Source: a virus
Direction: 5' to 3' (one strand)
IMG/VR virus record: IMGVR_UViG_3300027969_000266
Coordinates: 1 to 33,645 of that record
Length of the DNA: 33,645 bases
The translations under genes and the position numbers were made by a program. The number at the start of each line of letters is the position of its first letter. Position 1 is the stretch's first letter. Shown one piece after another: positions 17,130 through 24,369 of this stretch. The notes under the pieces were generated by a model, which was not told the origin of the DNA, did no database searches, and worked only from the letters and a program-made list of their open reading frames with translations.

Positions 17130-17467
17130 GTGTAATTGTAGACGAAAATAATAATACGATCTTAGTCAGCAAAGAATCCAATGCTGTGGCGGTCACCCAG
17201 TCTAGTGGTCAAGTGGCTGTGGTGGATACTGGGGCAAACCGGATCAGTGTGTTATTTCCCAATAATGCCGTAGAAGTATCCAGCCCTGGATATGTTGGCC
17301 CAGTTGGTCCAGTTGGACCCCAAGGCGCAACAGGAACTAGCAATGGCCCACTGGATGATCTCACCGATGTGCTTATTGTCAGTCCTAGTGATGGCGATGT
17401 TTTAAAATACTCAAGCGGTTTAGCAGTATGGACTAACACAAACCGCCTTGATGGTGGAAACTTTTAA
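17126..17467 (+). CDS. Small fibre-associated protein with collagen-like segment
   Basis: The product has 113 residues. A β-rich N-terminal part (ILVSKESNAVAVTQSSGQVAVVD) is followed near residues 54-70 by a short Gly-X-Y stretch, GYVGPVGPVGPQGATGTS, which would form a collagen-like triple helix. The C-terminal part LDDLTDVLIVSPSDGDVLKYSSG is the common fibre phrase. The last residues are LDGGNF, and almost the same ending occurs in the next two fibre genes. It is probably a trimeric connector within the tail fibre assembly. Confidence 0.8.
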   Translation: MSVIVDENNNTILVSKESNAVAVTQSSGQVAVVDTGANRISVLFPNNAVEVSSPGYVGPVGPVGPQGATGTSNGPLDDLTDVLIVSPSDGDVLKYSSGLAVWTNTNRLDGGNF

Positions 17468-17478
17468 AGGAATCGATC

Positions 17479-18624
17479 ATGGCAACAACACTAAGAATCA
17501 AAAGAAGGTCTAGCTCCACAGTAGGGGCACCTTCCACACTTGCATCCTCAGAACTGGCATTTAACGAAACCTCTGGGGGTAGGGTGTTGTACTACGGATT
17601 GGGGGATGTCAGTGGCACAGCTTCCAGTGTGATAGCAATTGGTGGCCCAGACTTTGTTTCTAGCACCATACCCAACCTTACTGGGGTAGTCACTTCTGTA
17701 GGAACAACCACCAGCATTGCTAACGCAGCAATCACTAATGCCATGCTAGCTAATACAGCAGTAGCAAATTTAAGCGGGAGTAATACTGGGGATAACGCTG
17801 TTAACAGTTTGTACAGCAGTCTCATTTCCGATAAAACTGTAGTCTTAACGGCTGGCACTGGGGTTACTGTCACAGGAACTTATCCATCGTTTACGATAGC
17901 TGCCACCGGATCAGGTGGAACTATTACCAGTGTTAGTGTAGTATCGGCCAATGGCTTTGCAGGCACAGTTTCCACAGCAACATCCACACCATCAATCACG
18001 ATAAGCACTTCCATCACTGGCCTAATCAAAGGCAATGGAACCGCACTCAGTGCTGCTGTTGCTGCCACTGATTATGTTGCCCCAGGTGGTGCCCTTGGCA
18101 CACCCTCATCTGGTACTCTGACCAATTGCACTTTCCCGACTTTAAATCAAAACACCACAGGCACCGCATCTAATGTAACTGGAATTGTTGCAGTAACTAA
18201 TGGTGGCACAGGGCAAACTTCCAGCACTGGTTCTGGTGCAGTAGTACTAGCTAACACACCTACTCTTATAACTCCAAATATTGGGGCAGCGACTGGAACA
18301 TCATTAGTATTATCAGGTGATATGACCGTTAATAACCTGACAGTCAACGGCACAACCACAACCATTAACTCAACCACCCTTGCAGTGGGTGATAAAAACA
18401 TAATCTTGGCCAGTGCATCCACTACCGATGCGGGTGCAGATGGGGGTGGCATAACCATTAAGGGTCTCACGGATAAATTATTTAATTGGATTGATGCAAC
18501 CGATTCTTGGACATCTTCCGAGCATATCGATTTAGCCACAGGCAAGGTATTAAAAATCAATGGAACAACAGTACTTTCCGCAACCGCTCTTAGTGGTGTG
18601 GATATAGATGGGGGGTCATTCTGA
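17479..18624 (+). CDS. Tail fibre protein
   Basis: The product has 381 residues. It starts with the short module [26 protein letters not shown], frequent at fibre N-termini. Low-complexity Thr/Ser/Gly/Ala repeats follow, with phrases [28 protein letters not shown] and [20 protein letters not shown]. Near the end is a conserved block ([45 protein letters not shown]) known from many phage structural proteins. It ends IDGGSF. There is no signal peptide. It is probably a trimeric adhesin fibre; the next gene starts on its stop. Confidence 0.85.
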   Translation: MATTLRIKRRSSSTVGAPSTLASSELAFNETSGGRVLYYGLGDVSGTASSVIAIGGPDFVSSTIPNLTGVVTSVGTTTSIANAAITNAMLANTAVANLSGSNTGDNAVNSLYSSLISDKTVVLTAGTGVTVTGTYPSFTIAATGSGGTITSVSVVSANGFAGTVSTATSTPSITISTSITGLIKGNGTALSAAVAATDYVAPGGALGTPSSGTLTNCTFPTLNQNTTGTASNVTGIVAVTNGGTGQTSSTGSGAVVLANTPTLITPNIGAATGTSLVLSGDMTVNNLTVNGTTTTINSTTLAVGDKNIILASASTTDAGADGGGITIKGLTDKLFNWIDATDSWTSSEHIDLATGKVLKINGTTVLSATALSGVDIDGGSF

Positions 18625-20018
18625 TGGCAACGATCAATGTAACTTCAACTGCTGATTCTGGTGCTGGTACGCTACGCCAAGCGATCACAGATCTTAATGC
18701 ACAGACAGGTAGTCACACGATTACCTTTACCGGACTAACAGGCACGATCACGCTGGCATCCGCATTACCAGCATTGACTAAAAGCATGACCATTACTGGG
18801 CCCGGCTTAAGTAGCTTGACCGTTAGCGGTAATAATCTTTATCGTGTGTTTAATTTAAATGCTAGCTTAACTTTTTCTATAAGTGGATTAACAATTGCTA
18901 ATGGTCGAGCAACAGGAACATATCCTGCAAATCTTGGTGGTGGTATTTATACCTCTGGATCTACACTTACAGTTAGTAATTGCACATTTAATGGATGTTA
19001 TTCTGGCAGCGTTGGTGGAGCAATTTATTCTGATGGCCAATTTTCAGTAACTAATTGCACATTTGCATCTAATACAGCATTGTCGGGTGGTAGTGCGATT
19101 CATGCATCTGGAGCAAGCACTGCAACTGTTGGTAATTGCACATTTTCTGGAAACACTGGTACGGCTTATATCGGTAATTGTTCTTTTACAGTTTATAACT
19201 GCACATTTAATGGAAATACTGGATTGAAAGCAGGAGCTATAAGCACAGGCGGAACCGTGTCGTCTGCTATTTTGTCAAGCACTATTTCTGGTAATAGTGC
19301 AACCGACACCTCTGGTTATCAGCCTGCTGGTGGTGGAATTTGGCATAGTGAGTATTGCTCACTAACAATTAAAAATTCAATCATTTCTGGTAATACTGGA
19401 ACTTATGCAGATGTAGGTGGGTACAACAGTTCAAGTATTCCAGTAGCAAAAGTTGCCAATATTGTTGGAAGTGCTTACAACTGGACTGGAGATGTTTCTG
19501 CTGCATCATTAGGTACGCTTGGAAGTTTAGCGAACAATGGTGGCACAACTTTGACGATGGCGATTCCCGCAGGGAGTTCAGCGATTGGTGCTGGTAATGC
19601 TACAGCAAGTAACGCATCCCCTGTGAGTGGACTAGACCAAAGAGGGACAGCAAGATCAGCATCTACACCAACGATTGGTGCAGTTGAATATTCATCATCC
19701 CCAACACCTACTCCAACGCCTACACCAACACCAACTCCAACTCCAACACCAACACCAACTCCAACTCCAACTCCAACGCCTACTCCAACGCCTACTCCAA
19801 CACCAACACCGACTCCCAGTCCAAGCCCAACACCGGCAAACATTATTCGACCCAAGCGCAGCACGACTGCTTCTGCGGTTCCAAGTTCATTGGTGGCTTA
19901 TGAAATTGCTGTCAATATTACGGATAAAAAAATCTGGGTAGCTGATGCAACAGGGGCACCTGTGCTAATGTCAGAACTTAATGACCTTCCACCTTCCATC
20001 GATGGCGGGACTTTTTGA
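18624..20018 (+). CDS. β-helix adhesin with host-like surface domain, PT linker and fibre module
   Basis: The product has 464 residues in three parts. Residues 1-350 are a right-handed β-helix with polymorphic-outer-membrane-type repeats ([35 protein letters not shown]), finishing with the choice-of-anchor-Q pattern [30 protein letters not shown] and TIGAVEY. Residues 360-404 are a Pro-Thr dipeptide linker. Residues about 405-464 repeat the fibre module [20 protein letters not shown] that starts the next gene, and end IDGGTF. The β-helix type is common on planctomycete cell surfaces, so I infer capture of a host domain as a receptor-binding fibre. It might also cleave polysaccharide, but I see no clear catalytic site. 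Confidence 0.85.
   Translation: MATINVTSTADSGAGTLRQAITDLNAQTGSHTITFTGLTGTITLASALPALTKSMTITGPGLSSLTVSGNNLYRVFNLNASLTFSISGLTIANGRATGTYPANLGGGIYTSGSTLTVSNCTFNGCYSGSVGGAIYSDGQFSVTNCTFASNTALSGGSAIHASGASTATVGNCTFSGNTGTAYIGNCSFTVYNCTFNGNTGLKAGAISTGGTVSSAILSSTISGNSATDTSGYQPAGGGIWHSEYCSLTIKNSIISGNTGTYADVGGYNSSSIPVAKVANIVGSAYNWTGDVSAASLGTLGSLANNGGTTLTMAIPAGSSAIGAGNATASNASPVSGLDQRGTARSASTPTIGAVEYSSSPTPTPTPTPTPTPTPTPTPTPTPTPTPTPTPTPTPTPTPSPSPTPANIIRPKRSTTASAVPSSLVAYEIAVNITDKKIWVADATGAPVLMSELNDLPPSIDGGTF
19701..19835 (+). repeat. In-frame hexanucleotide Pro-Thr repeat
   Basis: Forty-five codons alternate Pro with Thr (Ser in the last few units), from unit CCN-ACN. Third bases vary (CCA/CCT/CCG, ACA/ACT/ACG), so the tract is an imperfect hexanucleotide repeat with larger sub-repeats. 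Because the unit is six bases, slippage or recombination would change linker length without shifting frame. It separates the β-helix from the C-terminal fibre module of the adhesin. Confidence 0.92.
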
Positions 20019-20020
20019 AA

Positions 20021-20941
20021 ATGGCTAACACCATCCGACCTAAAAGATCGTATACCTCAGCAGCAGTTCCAACTGCTGTGATCGCTGGGGAAATGTCTGT
20101 AAATGTTACGGATGGTAAAATATGGATGACCTCATCCGATGGTTTAAGTCAGGTATTAGTATCATCACTTACTCGCAGTGACCACACAGGCACACTAGGT
20201 GTGGCATCAGGTGGAACAGGATTAGGAACACTCACGGCAAACAATGTTATCCTTGGAAATGGCACTAGCACCCCAAGCTTTGTTGCACCTGGTACATCTG
20301 GAAATCTATTAACATCAAATGGCACAACTTGGGAAAGCTCTACCCCAGCAGCTTCTTCCTCCCTGCCAACTGGCGCACTCATGCCCTATGCAGGCGCAAC
20401 GGCACCTACTGGGTATCTGTTATGCGATGGCAGTTCTGTAAGTAGTTCTACTTACTTGGCACTTCATGCAGTGTTATCTAACACCTATGGTGGATCTGCT
20501 TACACAGGGGCAGGCGCACTAAGTTTTAATCTGCCAGACCTGAGGGGCAGGCTCCCGATGGGTGCTGGCACAGGTAGTGGGCAGAACGCATCAGGCACAG
20601 GCGCACCGAGTGGAACAGCACAAACAGCTAGGACTAGGGGCCAGTGGGGTGGAGAAGAAACCAACCTTTTAAGCACCACAGAAATGCCTAGCCATAATCA
20701 CGGTGGAGCAACGCAGGGTGGTGGTAGTCATAGCCATACACCAGCAGGAAGCATTGGAAATGTAGGTCTAGGAACCAATAATCTGGCAGTTTCTGGTGGA
20801 TCTCAATGGGGCTTTTCATCTACTGCAACCATCACCAACACCGTAGCCAATCACACACACACTATCGATGCTCAGGGTGGCGGTGGAAGGCATAACAATG
20901 TGCCACCTTTTGTTGTCCTTAATTACATCATTAAAACCTAG
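20021..20941 (+). CDS. Tail collar domain fibre protein
   Basis: The product has 306 residues from ATG 20021 (TTG 20015 is in frame but overlaps the previous stop). The N-terminal module IRPKRSYTSAAVPTAVIAGE duplicates the C-terminal module of the preceding adhesin. A Gly/Thr/Ser shaft with GVASGGTGLGTL follows. The C-terminal half is a phage tail collar domain: LPTGALMPYAGATAPTGYLLCDGSS, then FNLPDLRGRLPMG, the His-rich EMPSHNHGG and SHSHTP, NHTHTI, and the signature ending NNVPPFVVLNYIIKT. The His residues probably coordinate metal in the trimer. This is the last fibre gene of the tail module. Confidence 0.92.
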   Translation: MANTIRPKRSYTSAAVPTAVIAGEMSVNVTDGKIWMTSSDGLSQVLVSSLTRSDHTGTLGVASGGTGLGTLTANNVILGNGTSTPSFVAPGTSGNLLTSNGTTWESSTPAASSSLPTGALMPYAGATAPTGYLLCDGSSVSSSTYLALHAVLSNTYGGSAYTGAGALSFNLPDLRGRLPMGAGTGSGQNASGTGAPSGTAQTARTRGQWGGEETNLLSTTEMPSHNHGGATQGGGSHSHTPAGSIGNVGLGTNNLAVSGGSQWGFSSTATITNTVANHTHTIDAQGGGGRHNNVPPFVVLNYIIKT

Positions 20942-20950
20942 GATCAAATC

Positions 20951-21139
20951 ATGGAAATACTCATAACTGAAACAGTGCAAAGTGAATTTGGCTCAGCAGG
21001 ATGCAATGTCACCTTCATTAATCGCACCAAAAAGAAAACGATTAATGATGCAGACTTTTTTCCAGAAGGATCAGAAGTAGATCTGAAAATTAAACAGTTA
21101 AAGAAGTTACTAAAAACCTACTTTGATGCACAGGTATAA
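20951..21139 (+). CDS. Small conserved-position protein, unknown
   Basis: The product has 62 residues, beginning 9 bases after the collar gene. It starts MEILITETVQSEFGSAGCN and ends with a Lys/Leu-rich amphipathic helix (KIKQLKKLLKTYFDAQ). It has no signal peptide or membrane segment. It lies between the fibre and the envelope/lysis cassettes. I cannot assign a function; a fibre-assembly chaperone is one possibility, based on position and small size only. Confidence 0.65.
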   Translation: MEILITETVQSEFGSAGCNVTFINRTKKKTINDADFFPEGSEVDLKIKQLKKLLKTYFDAQV

Positions 21140-21141
21140 AC

Positions 21142-21804
21142 ATGAACCTAATACCCATTCTATTCTTAGCCCTTGGTCAGCAGGTAACCCTGCCACAAGA
21201 AATCCATGGGCAGCCTGGAGCTTTCATCAGCATCCCATCTGTCACCGATTGCAAGAGTGTTCAATGGGTGGTCCTTGATCAGGGGCTAAACCTGTTTCCT
21301 GTGGAGCTGCTCAGGGATACCACCACCGCAGTGGTGAGCGCAAATGCTTCAGGTAAGTTTAGAGTCCTAGCCTATGCAGCTAAAGGGGATGCTGCCAGCA
21401 AGCCTGCCATGACTACTGTGATCATTGGAAATCCACCCGAACCAACACCAGCACCGGATGAAACCACTTCTAAACTAACCCGAGAACTAAAGTCCTTGTA
21501 TGTGTCATTGGGTGAGGATGATAAGCAGGGTAAGGTTAACAAACTTGCTGGGCTTTATGCCAGCTTTGCAACCACTGTGAAGGGTGAGGAAGTCCAGACC
21601 GCAGGAGAGTTATTAGGGTTATGTAAAGAGGCTGTTGCAAGGGTGCTTAGCCCTTCAGATTTGCGGGAAATAAGAGTCAGGATACAATCAGAGCTGTCAG
21701 GTTTCCCGACTGATCCAGATGAAAAGCTGGATGACAAAATAAAAAAAATGATAAGTGGGAAATTTATGGAAATATCTAAGGCACTGGAACGAATAACTAA
21801 ATGA
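21142..21804 (+). CDS. Exported two-domain protein of planctomycete type
   Basis: The product has 220 residues. A short hydrophobic N-terminus (NLIPILFLALG) looks like a signal sequence. It is followed by a β-domain with the pattern QEIHGQPGAFISIPS, VQWVVLDQGLNLFPVELLRDT, TAVVSANASGKFRVLAYAAKGD and a PPEPTPAP linker. I know this domain from planctomycete genomes. Residues about 110-220 are helical. It precedes the cysteine peptidase with ATGA overlap and so belongs to the same translational unit. A role in envelope contact during lysis or entry is inferred from company only. Confidence 0.75.
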   Translation: MNLIPILFLALGQQVTLPQEIHGQPGAFISIPSVTDCKSVQWVVLDQGLNLFPVELLRDTTTAVVSANASGKFRVLAYAAKGDAASKPAMTTVIIGNPPEPTPAPDETTSKLTRELKSLYVSLGEDDKQGKVNKLAGLYASFATTVKGEEVQTAGELLGLCKEAVARVLSPSDLREIRVRIQSELSGFPTDPDEKLDDKIKKMISGKFMEISKALERITK

Positions 21805-22715
21805 GTGGACCATCCAATCTAGGATGGATTCCACCCAGTGAACGCACCTCAGGACAGATCGAGCTGGACGCACAAATCCAAGCTCGATGGGAACCATTCA
21901 AGATCAGGGGCAAATACAAAGAACCCACCTCAGCCCTTCTCTATCGATTCATTCATGATCATAAACCCTTCTACCAGATGACAGGAAGTTGTGTAGGTAA
22001 TGGCCTAGGGATGGCTTTGTGGTGCTTGGAATCCATAGAGGTTAACCAACTCGGTCAGCTTGAAAATCCAGTCTGCCCATTTTGGTTATTGCCCTATGGG
22101 AAATCGCGCGAACTTGCTGGCATGAGTGGTAGAGGTGAAGGCAGTTTTGGCAGTGCAGCCATAGAAGCCTTGATGAAATTTGGCACCCTGCCTTCCGATG
22201 ATCCATCAGTACCCAAACCCAAACTGGTAGATGGGGCATGGACATGGGGGGAATCTGCGGAAATGCAGTGGTCAGATGGCGCAGCAATCAAACCTGCATT
22301 CCTACTTCAATCTAAAAAATACACCCTGCAAACATCCGCACGAATCAAGTCATGGCAGGAAGCCAAGGCAGCTTTAATCAATGGCTATCCCTTAACTTGT
22401 GCCAGCAACTGGGGTGGGGAAATGAACCCACCAATTAAAGGTACACCTGCAGTAATTCTAAATAGAATGGTGACCCAGTGGGGCCATCAGATGTGCTGCC
22501 TAGGTTGGGTGGATCATCCCGAACTTAAGGACATTTTCTGGATTCAAAATAGCTGGGGTGTGTGCCATGGGAAATCCCCTGGTAATTACCATGAACCAGA
22601 AGGTGGTTTTTGGATCTTAGCAAAAGACATGGAATGGATTTGCAAGGATGGGGAAGTGTTTTCCCTATCTAATTTTGAGGGTTTCCCAGTACAGAAACTC
22701 GATTGGTTAATTTAA
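21801..22715 (+). CDS. Papain-like (C1-type) cysteine peptidase
   Basis: The product has 304 residues. The catalytic set is in papain order: Cys64 in QMTGSCVGNGLG, His229 in WGHQMCCLGW and Asn250 in WIQNSWG; the NSWG motif is diagnostic. No signal peptide is present. It is flanked by an exported protein upstream and a secreted Cys-rich peptide and holin-like protein downstream. No muramidase, amidase or transglycosylase gene is visible in the window. I infer that this peptidase is the main lysis or envelope-degrading enzyme. A virion-borne role in entry is an alternative. Confidence 0.85.
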   Translation: MSGPSNLGWIPPSERTSGQIELDAQIQARWEPFKIRGKYKEPTSALLYRFIHDHKPFYQMTGSCVGNGLGMALWCLESIEVNQLGQLENPVCPFWLLPYGKSRELAGMSGRGEGSFGSAAIEALMKFGTLPSDDPSVPKPKLVDGAWTWGESAEMQWSDGAAIKPAFLLQSKKYTLQTSARIKSWQEAKAALINGYPLTCASNWGGEMNPPIKGTPAVILNRMVTQWGHQMCCLGWVDHPELKDIFWIQNSWGVCHGKSPGNYHEPEGGFWILAKDMEWICKDGEVFSLSNFEGFPVQKLDWLI

Positions 22716-22726
22716 TAGGAGTGAAT

Positions 22727-22912
22727 ATGTCATTTATTTTAGCAACAGTTTTGGCGATGACCCCAGTAGTTGATTCTTCCTGTGAAGAATGTAAACGCTT
22801 TAGCAAATCATGTGTATCAGGTGCAGCCGTTAACAGCTCCACAACTAAAGTAATAACCCGAGACCGATTCAGATTCAAAGGCCGATTTAAAAAAGGTGGA
22901 TGCTGTGCTTAA
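22727..22912 (+). CDS. Small secreted Cys-rich peptide
   Basis: The product has 61 residues from ATG 22727, chosen because TAGGAG lies just upstream (an in-frame ATG at 22703 has no such site). The N-terminus MSFILATVLAMTPVVDSS reads as a signal sequence. After it come CEEC, another Cys, a Thr/Ser region, a strongly basic stretch with RDRFRFKGRFKKGG, and a terminal CCA. Five Cys in such a short mature peptide suggest disulfides or lipid attachment. Position before the holin-like gene makes a spanin- or Rz1-like role conceivable, but no family is recognised. Confidence 0.62.
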   Translation: MSFILATVLAMTPVVDSSCEECKRFSKSCVSGAAVNSSTTKVITRDRFRFKGRFKKGGCCA

Positions 22913-23174
22913 TTATGATTGGCTAACTATCATTGATCGCTTAGGGCTACCAGTGGTGGCCCTTATAGCCATTGGTTATGGCCTCCATAATAGTGCTAGA
23001 TGGTTAGGAAATAACATCCTAATGCCCATTCATCAAAGGCACCTCATATTCTTAGACCGATTAGAGGCAGGCATATCTAGGATCGTAGATACCCAACACG
23101 ATCAAAGCAGCCAGATCATTCATCTAACACAAAAAATTTCAGATCATCTAGAAGCACAGGAGAAAAAGAACTAA
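22896..23174 (+). CDS. Holin-like membrane protein with C-terminal coiled coil
   Basis: The product has 92 residues with a GTG start at 22896, overlapping the preceding gene. One hydrophobic segment (LGLPVVALIAIGYGLHNSA, about 15-34) is followed by the pattern ARWLGNNILMPIHQRHLIFLDRLE and a charged coiled coil to the end. Single-span proteins of this layout are common next to phage lysis enzymes and are usually annotated as holins. It would form the membrane lesion or regulate the timing of lysis. The stop overlaps the next ATG (TAATG). Confidence 0.72.
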   Translation: MDAVLNYDWLTIIDRLGLPVVALIAIGYGLHNSARWLGNNILMPIHQRHLIFLDRLEAGISRIVDTQHDQSSQIIHLTQKISDHLEAQEKKN

Positions 23175-23503
23175 TGCTACTACCATTACCACAAGACCTA
23201 CCTATTGAAGGTGTAGGAATATTAATCGATAGACTCAGGGGCAAACCTATTCCCTTGCAAACAGCCCTAAATGCTGCTTGGAATCTTGCTGGCTATGCTG
23301 CCACTCAGGTTCCCTTAAATCAACCAGTAACAGAAGTGAACCACACCTACCCAGTCACGGATGATGAGGTGATCACCCTGTTAGAAATGATCAAAGGTGA
23401 GTATCAAACCCCATCAGAAGGGGATCCTATTAAATTTGCAGTGATCCCTTGGGCAATTGTGTTGAAAGTCTTGATCAAGATGATCATTAATGCTGCACTC
23501 TAA
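23174..23503 (+). CDS. Unknown protein downstream of the holin-like gene
   Basis: The product has 109 residues. The N-terminal half contains DLPIEGVGILIDRLRGKPIPLQTALNAAWNLAGYAA. An acidic middle part follows, and a hydrophobic C-terminal segment (FAVIPWAIVLKVLIKMIINAAL) could insert in a membrane. It is translationally coupled to the holin-like gene. It may be a second small holin, an antiholin, or a lysis accessory. No family is recognised. Confidence 0.68.
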   Translation: MLLPLPQDLPIEGVGILIDRLRGKPIPLQTALNAAWNLAGYAATQVPLNQPVTEVNHTYPVTDDEVITLLEMIKGEYQTPSEGDPIKFAVIPWAIVLKVLIKMIINAAL

Positions 23504-23816
23504 GCAGCCAGACCGATTATGTTTTGGAATCCCTAGGTCATCTAAATGGCCTGGGGTCCGAACGCAATACTTAAAACTAAATCCATTCTGCGCTGCATGT
23601 GGATCACCTGAAAAGGTAGAGGTTCACCATGTGGTTCCTTACCATACCCCTGCAGGAAAATCCCTAGAACTAGACTTTGAAAATCTAATTACCCTCTGCA
23701 TGGGAAGTGGTCGCTGTCACTTTGTTCATGGCCACCTGCTAAACTGGCGCTCTCATAACAGAGATGTTAGGATGGATTGTGTCAAGTATTATCGAAAAAT
23801 TGAAACACGACCTTAG
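23490..23816 (+). CDS. HNH endonuclease
   Basis: The product has 108 residues. The HNH/ββα-metal pattern is complete: zinc Cys34 and Cys37 (CAAC), HH at 46-47 in VEVHHVVPYH, Asn65 in ENLITLC, Cys70, and CHFVHGH at 76-82. The surrounding sequence (RSSKWPGVRTQYL, HLLNWRSHN) is a version I associate with planctomycetes and their phages. It overlaps the preceding gene by 14 bases. Its role could be nicking or cleavage in packaging or recombination, or it could be a selfish element. A second HNH gene near the genome end is the more likely packaging partner. Confidence 0.88.
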   Translation: MLHSKQPDRLCFGIPRSSKWPGVRTQYLKLNPFCAACGSPEKVEVHHVVPYHTPAGKSLELDFENLITLCMGSGRCHFVHGHLLNWRSHNRDVRMDCVKYYRKIETRP

Positions 23817-23843
23817 GATGGATCCGCAGCAATAGGATCCCCT

Positions 23844-24245
23844 ATGCCCACAGTCAGGATGATTGAATGTTTATTATGCGGACAAACCAAACCACACAAA
23901 TCTAGAAACCTCTGCTTGGCCTGTTATCAGAGGCCAGAATCTGAACCATTAAAAATAGAAACTCGCCACCGAGTGGAAAGAAATACCAACGCATTTATGG
24001 AGCCTATTGGGTTACCAGATTCCCCTACTCAGTTTCTACCAGGCTCAGAAGAAAAGATGGAAGTCATGGCCAAAAGGCTAGAAGATCTTAGGGAAATTCA
24101 TCATCCAGATGATGCGGTGGTAACACCTGACTGCTACTTTAAATCAGATGGAAGCATGAAGAAAAGAAAAGGAGTGCTATCAAATAATTGGGCACCTAAA
24201 AAAATTACCCTTGACATCGATGAGGATGATCTACTAGACTTCTAA
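23844..24245 (+). CDS. Zinc-finger protein of unknown function
   Basis: The product has 133 residues. A four-Cys zinc ribbon is visible at the N-terminus (CLLC at about 9-12, CLAC at about 24-27, with HKSRN between). The rest is charged, with a helical EEKMEVMAKRLEDLREIHH stretch and a very acidic end (DIDEDDLLDF). It sits just before the attachment site and integrase. A regulatory or DNA-binding role, or function as an inhibitor with its acidic tail, is possible. No family is recognised. Confidence 0.65.
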   Translation: MPTVRMIECLLCGQTKPHKSRNLCLACYQRPESEPLKIETRHRVERNTNAFMEPIGLPDSPTQFLPGSEEKMEVMAKRLEDLREIHHPDDAVVTPDCYFKSDGSMKKRKGVLSNNWAPKKITLDIDEDDLLDF

Positions 24246-24263
24246 TTATCTAGTACAAAGTCG

Positions 24264-24310
24264 CTTGGTTTGGGACCAAGAAGTCGCAGGTTCGAATCCT
24301 GTCTCCCCGA
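24264..24310 (+). other. attP: attP core: 3' half of a tRNA-Pro(TGG) gene
   Basis: The sequence folds as the anticodon arm (CTTGG 24264-24268, loop TTTGGGA with anticodon TGG at 24271-24273, CCAAG 24276-24280), a 5-base variable loop, the T arm with TTCGAAT loop (24286-24302), the 3' acceptor strand CTCCCCG (24303-24309) and discriminator A. The 5' half of a tRNA is absent and no CCA follows. It lies 59 bases before the integrase gene. This is what a tRNA-targeting phage carries so that integration restores the host gene. The inverted 8-mers TTATCTAG (24246-24253) and CTAGATAA (24330-24337) flank it and may be integrase binding sites. Confidence 0.85.
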
Positions 24311-24369
24311 CTCACATGGCGGTTCTGTTCTAGATAAGGATACTTTTTCCCTTACTAGGATGGAACCCT

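Noticed and set aside
19475-19864. Minus-strand open frame rich in Val-Gly repeats
   Set aside because: It is the mirror of the Pro-Thr hexanucleotide tract in the adhesin gene; no ribosome binding site and no protein-like domain.
24241-24320. Functional tRNA-Pro gene
   Set aside because: Only the anticodon arm through the 3' acceptor strand is present; there is no D arm and no 5' acceptor strand pairing with CTCCCCG, so it is an attachment site copy.
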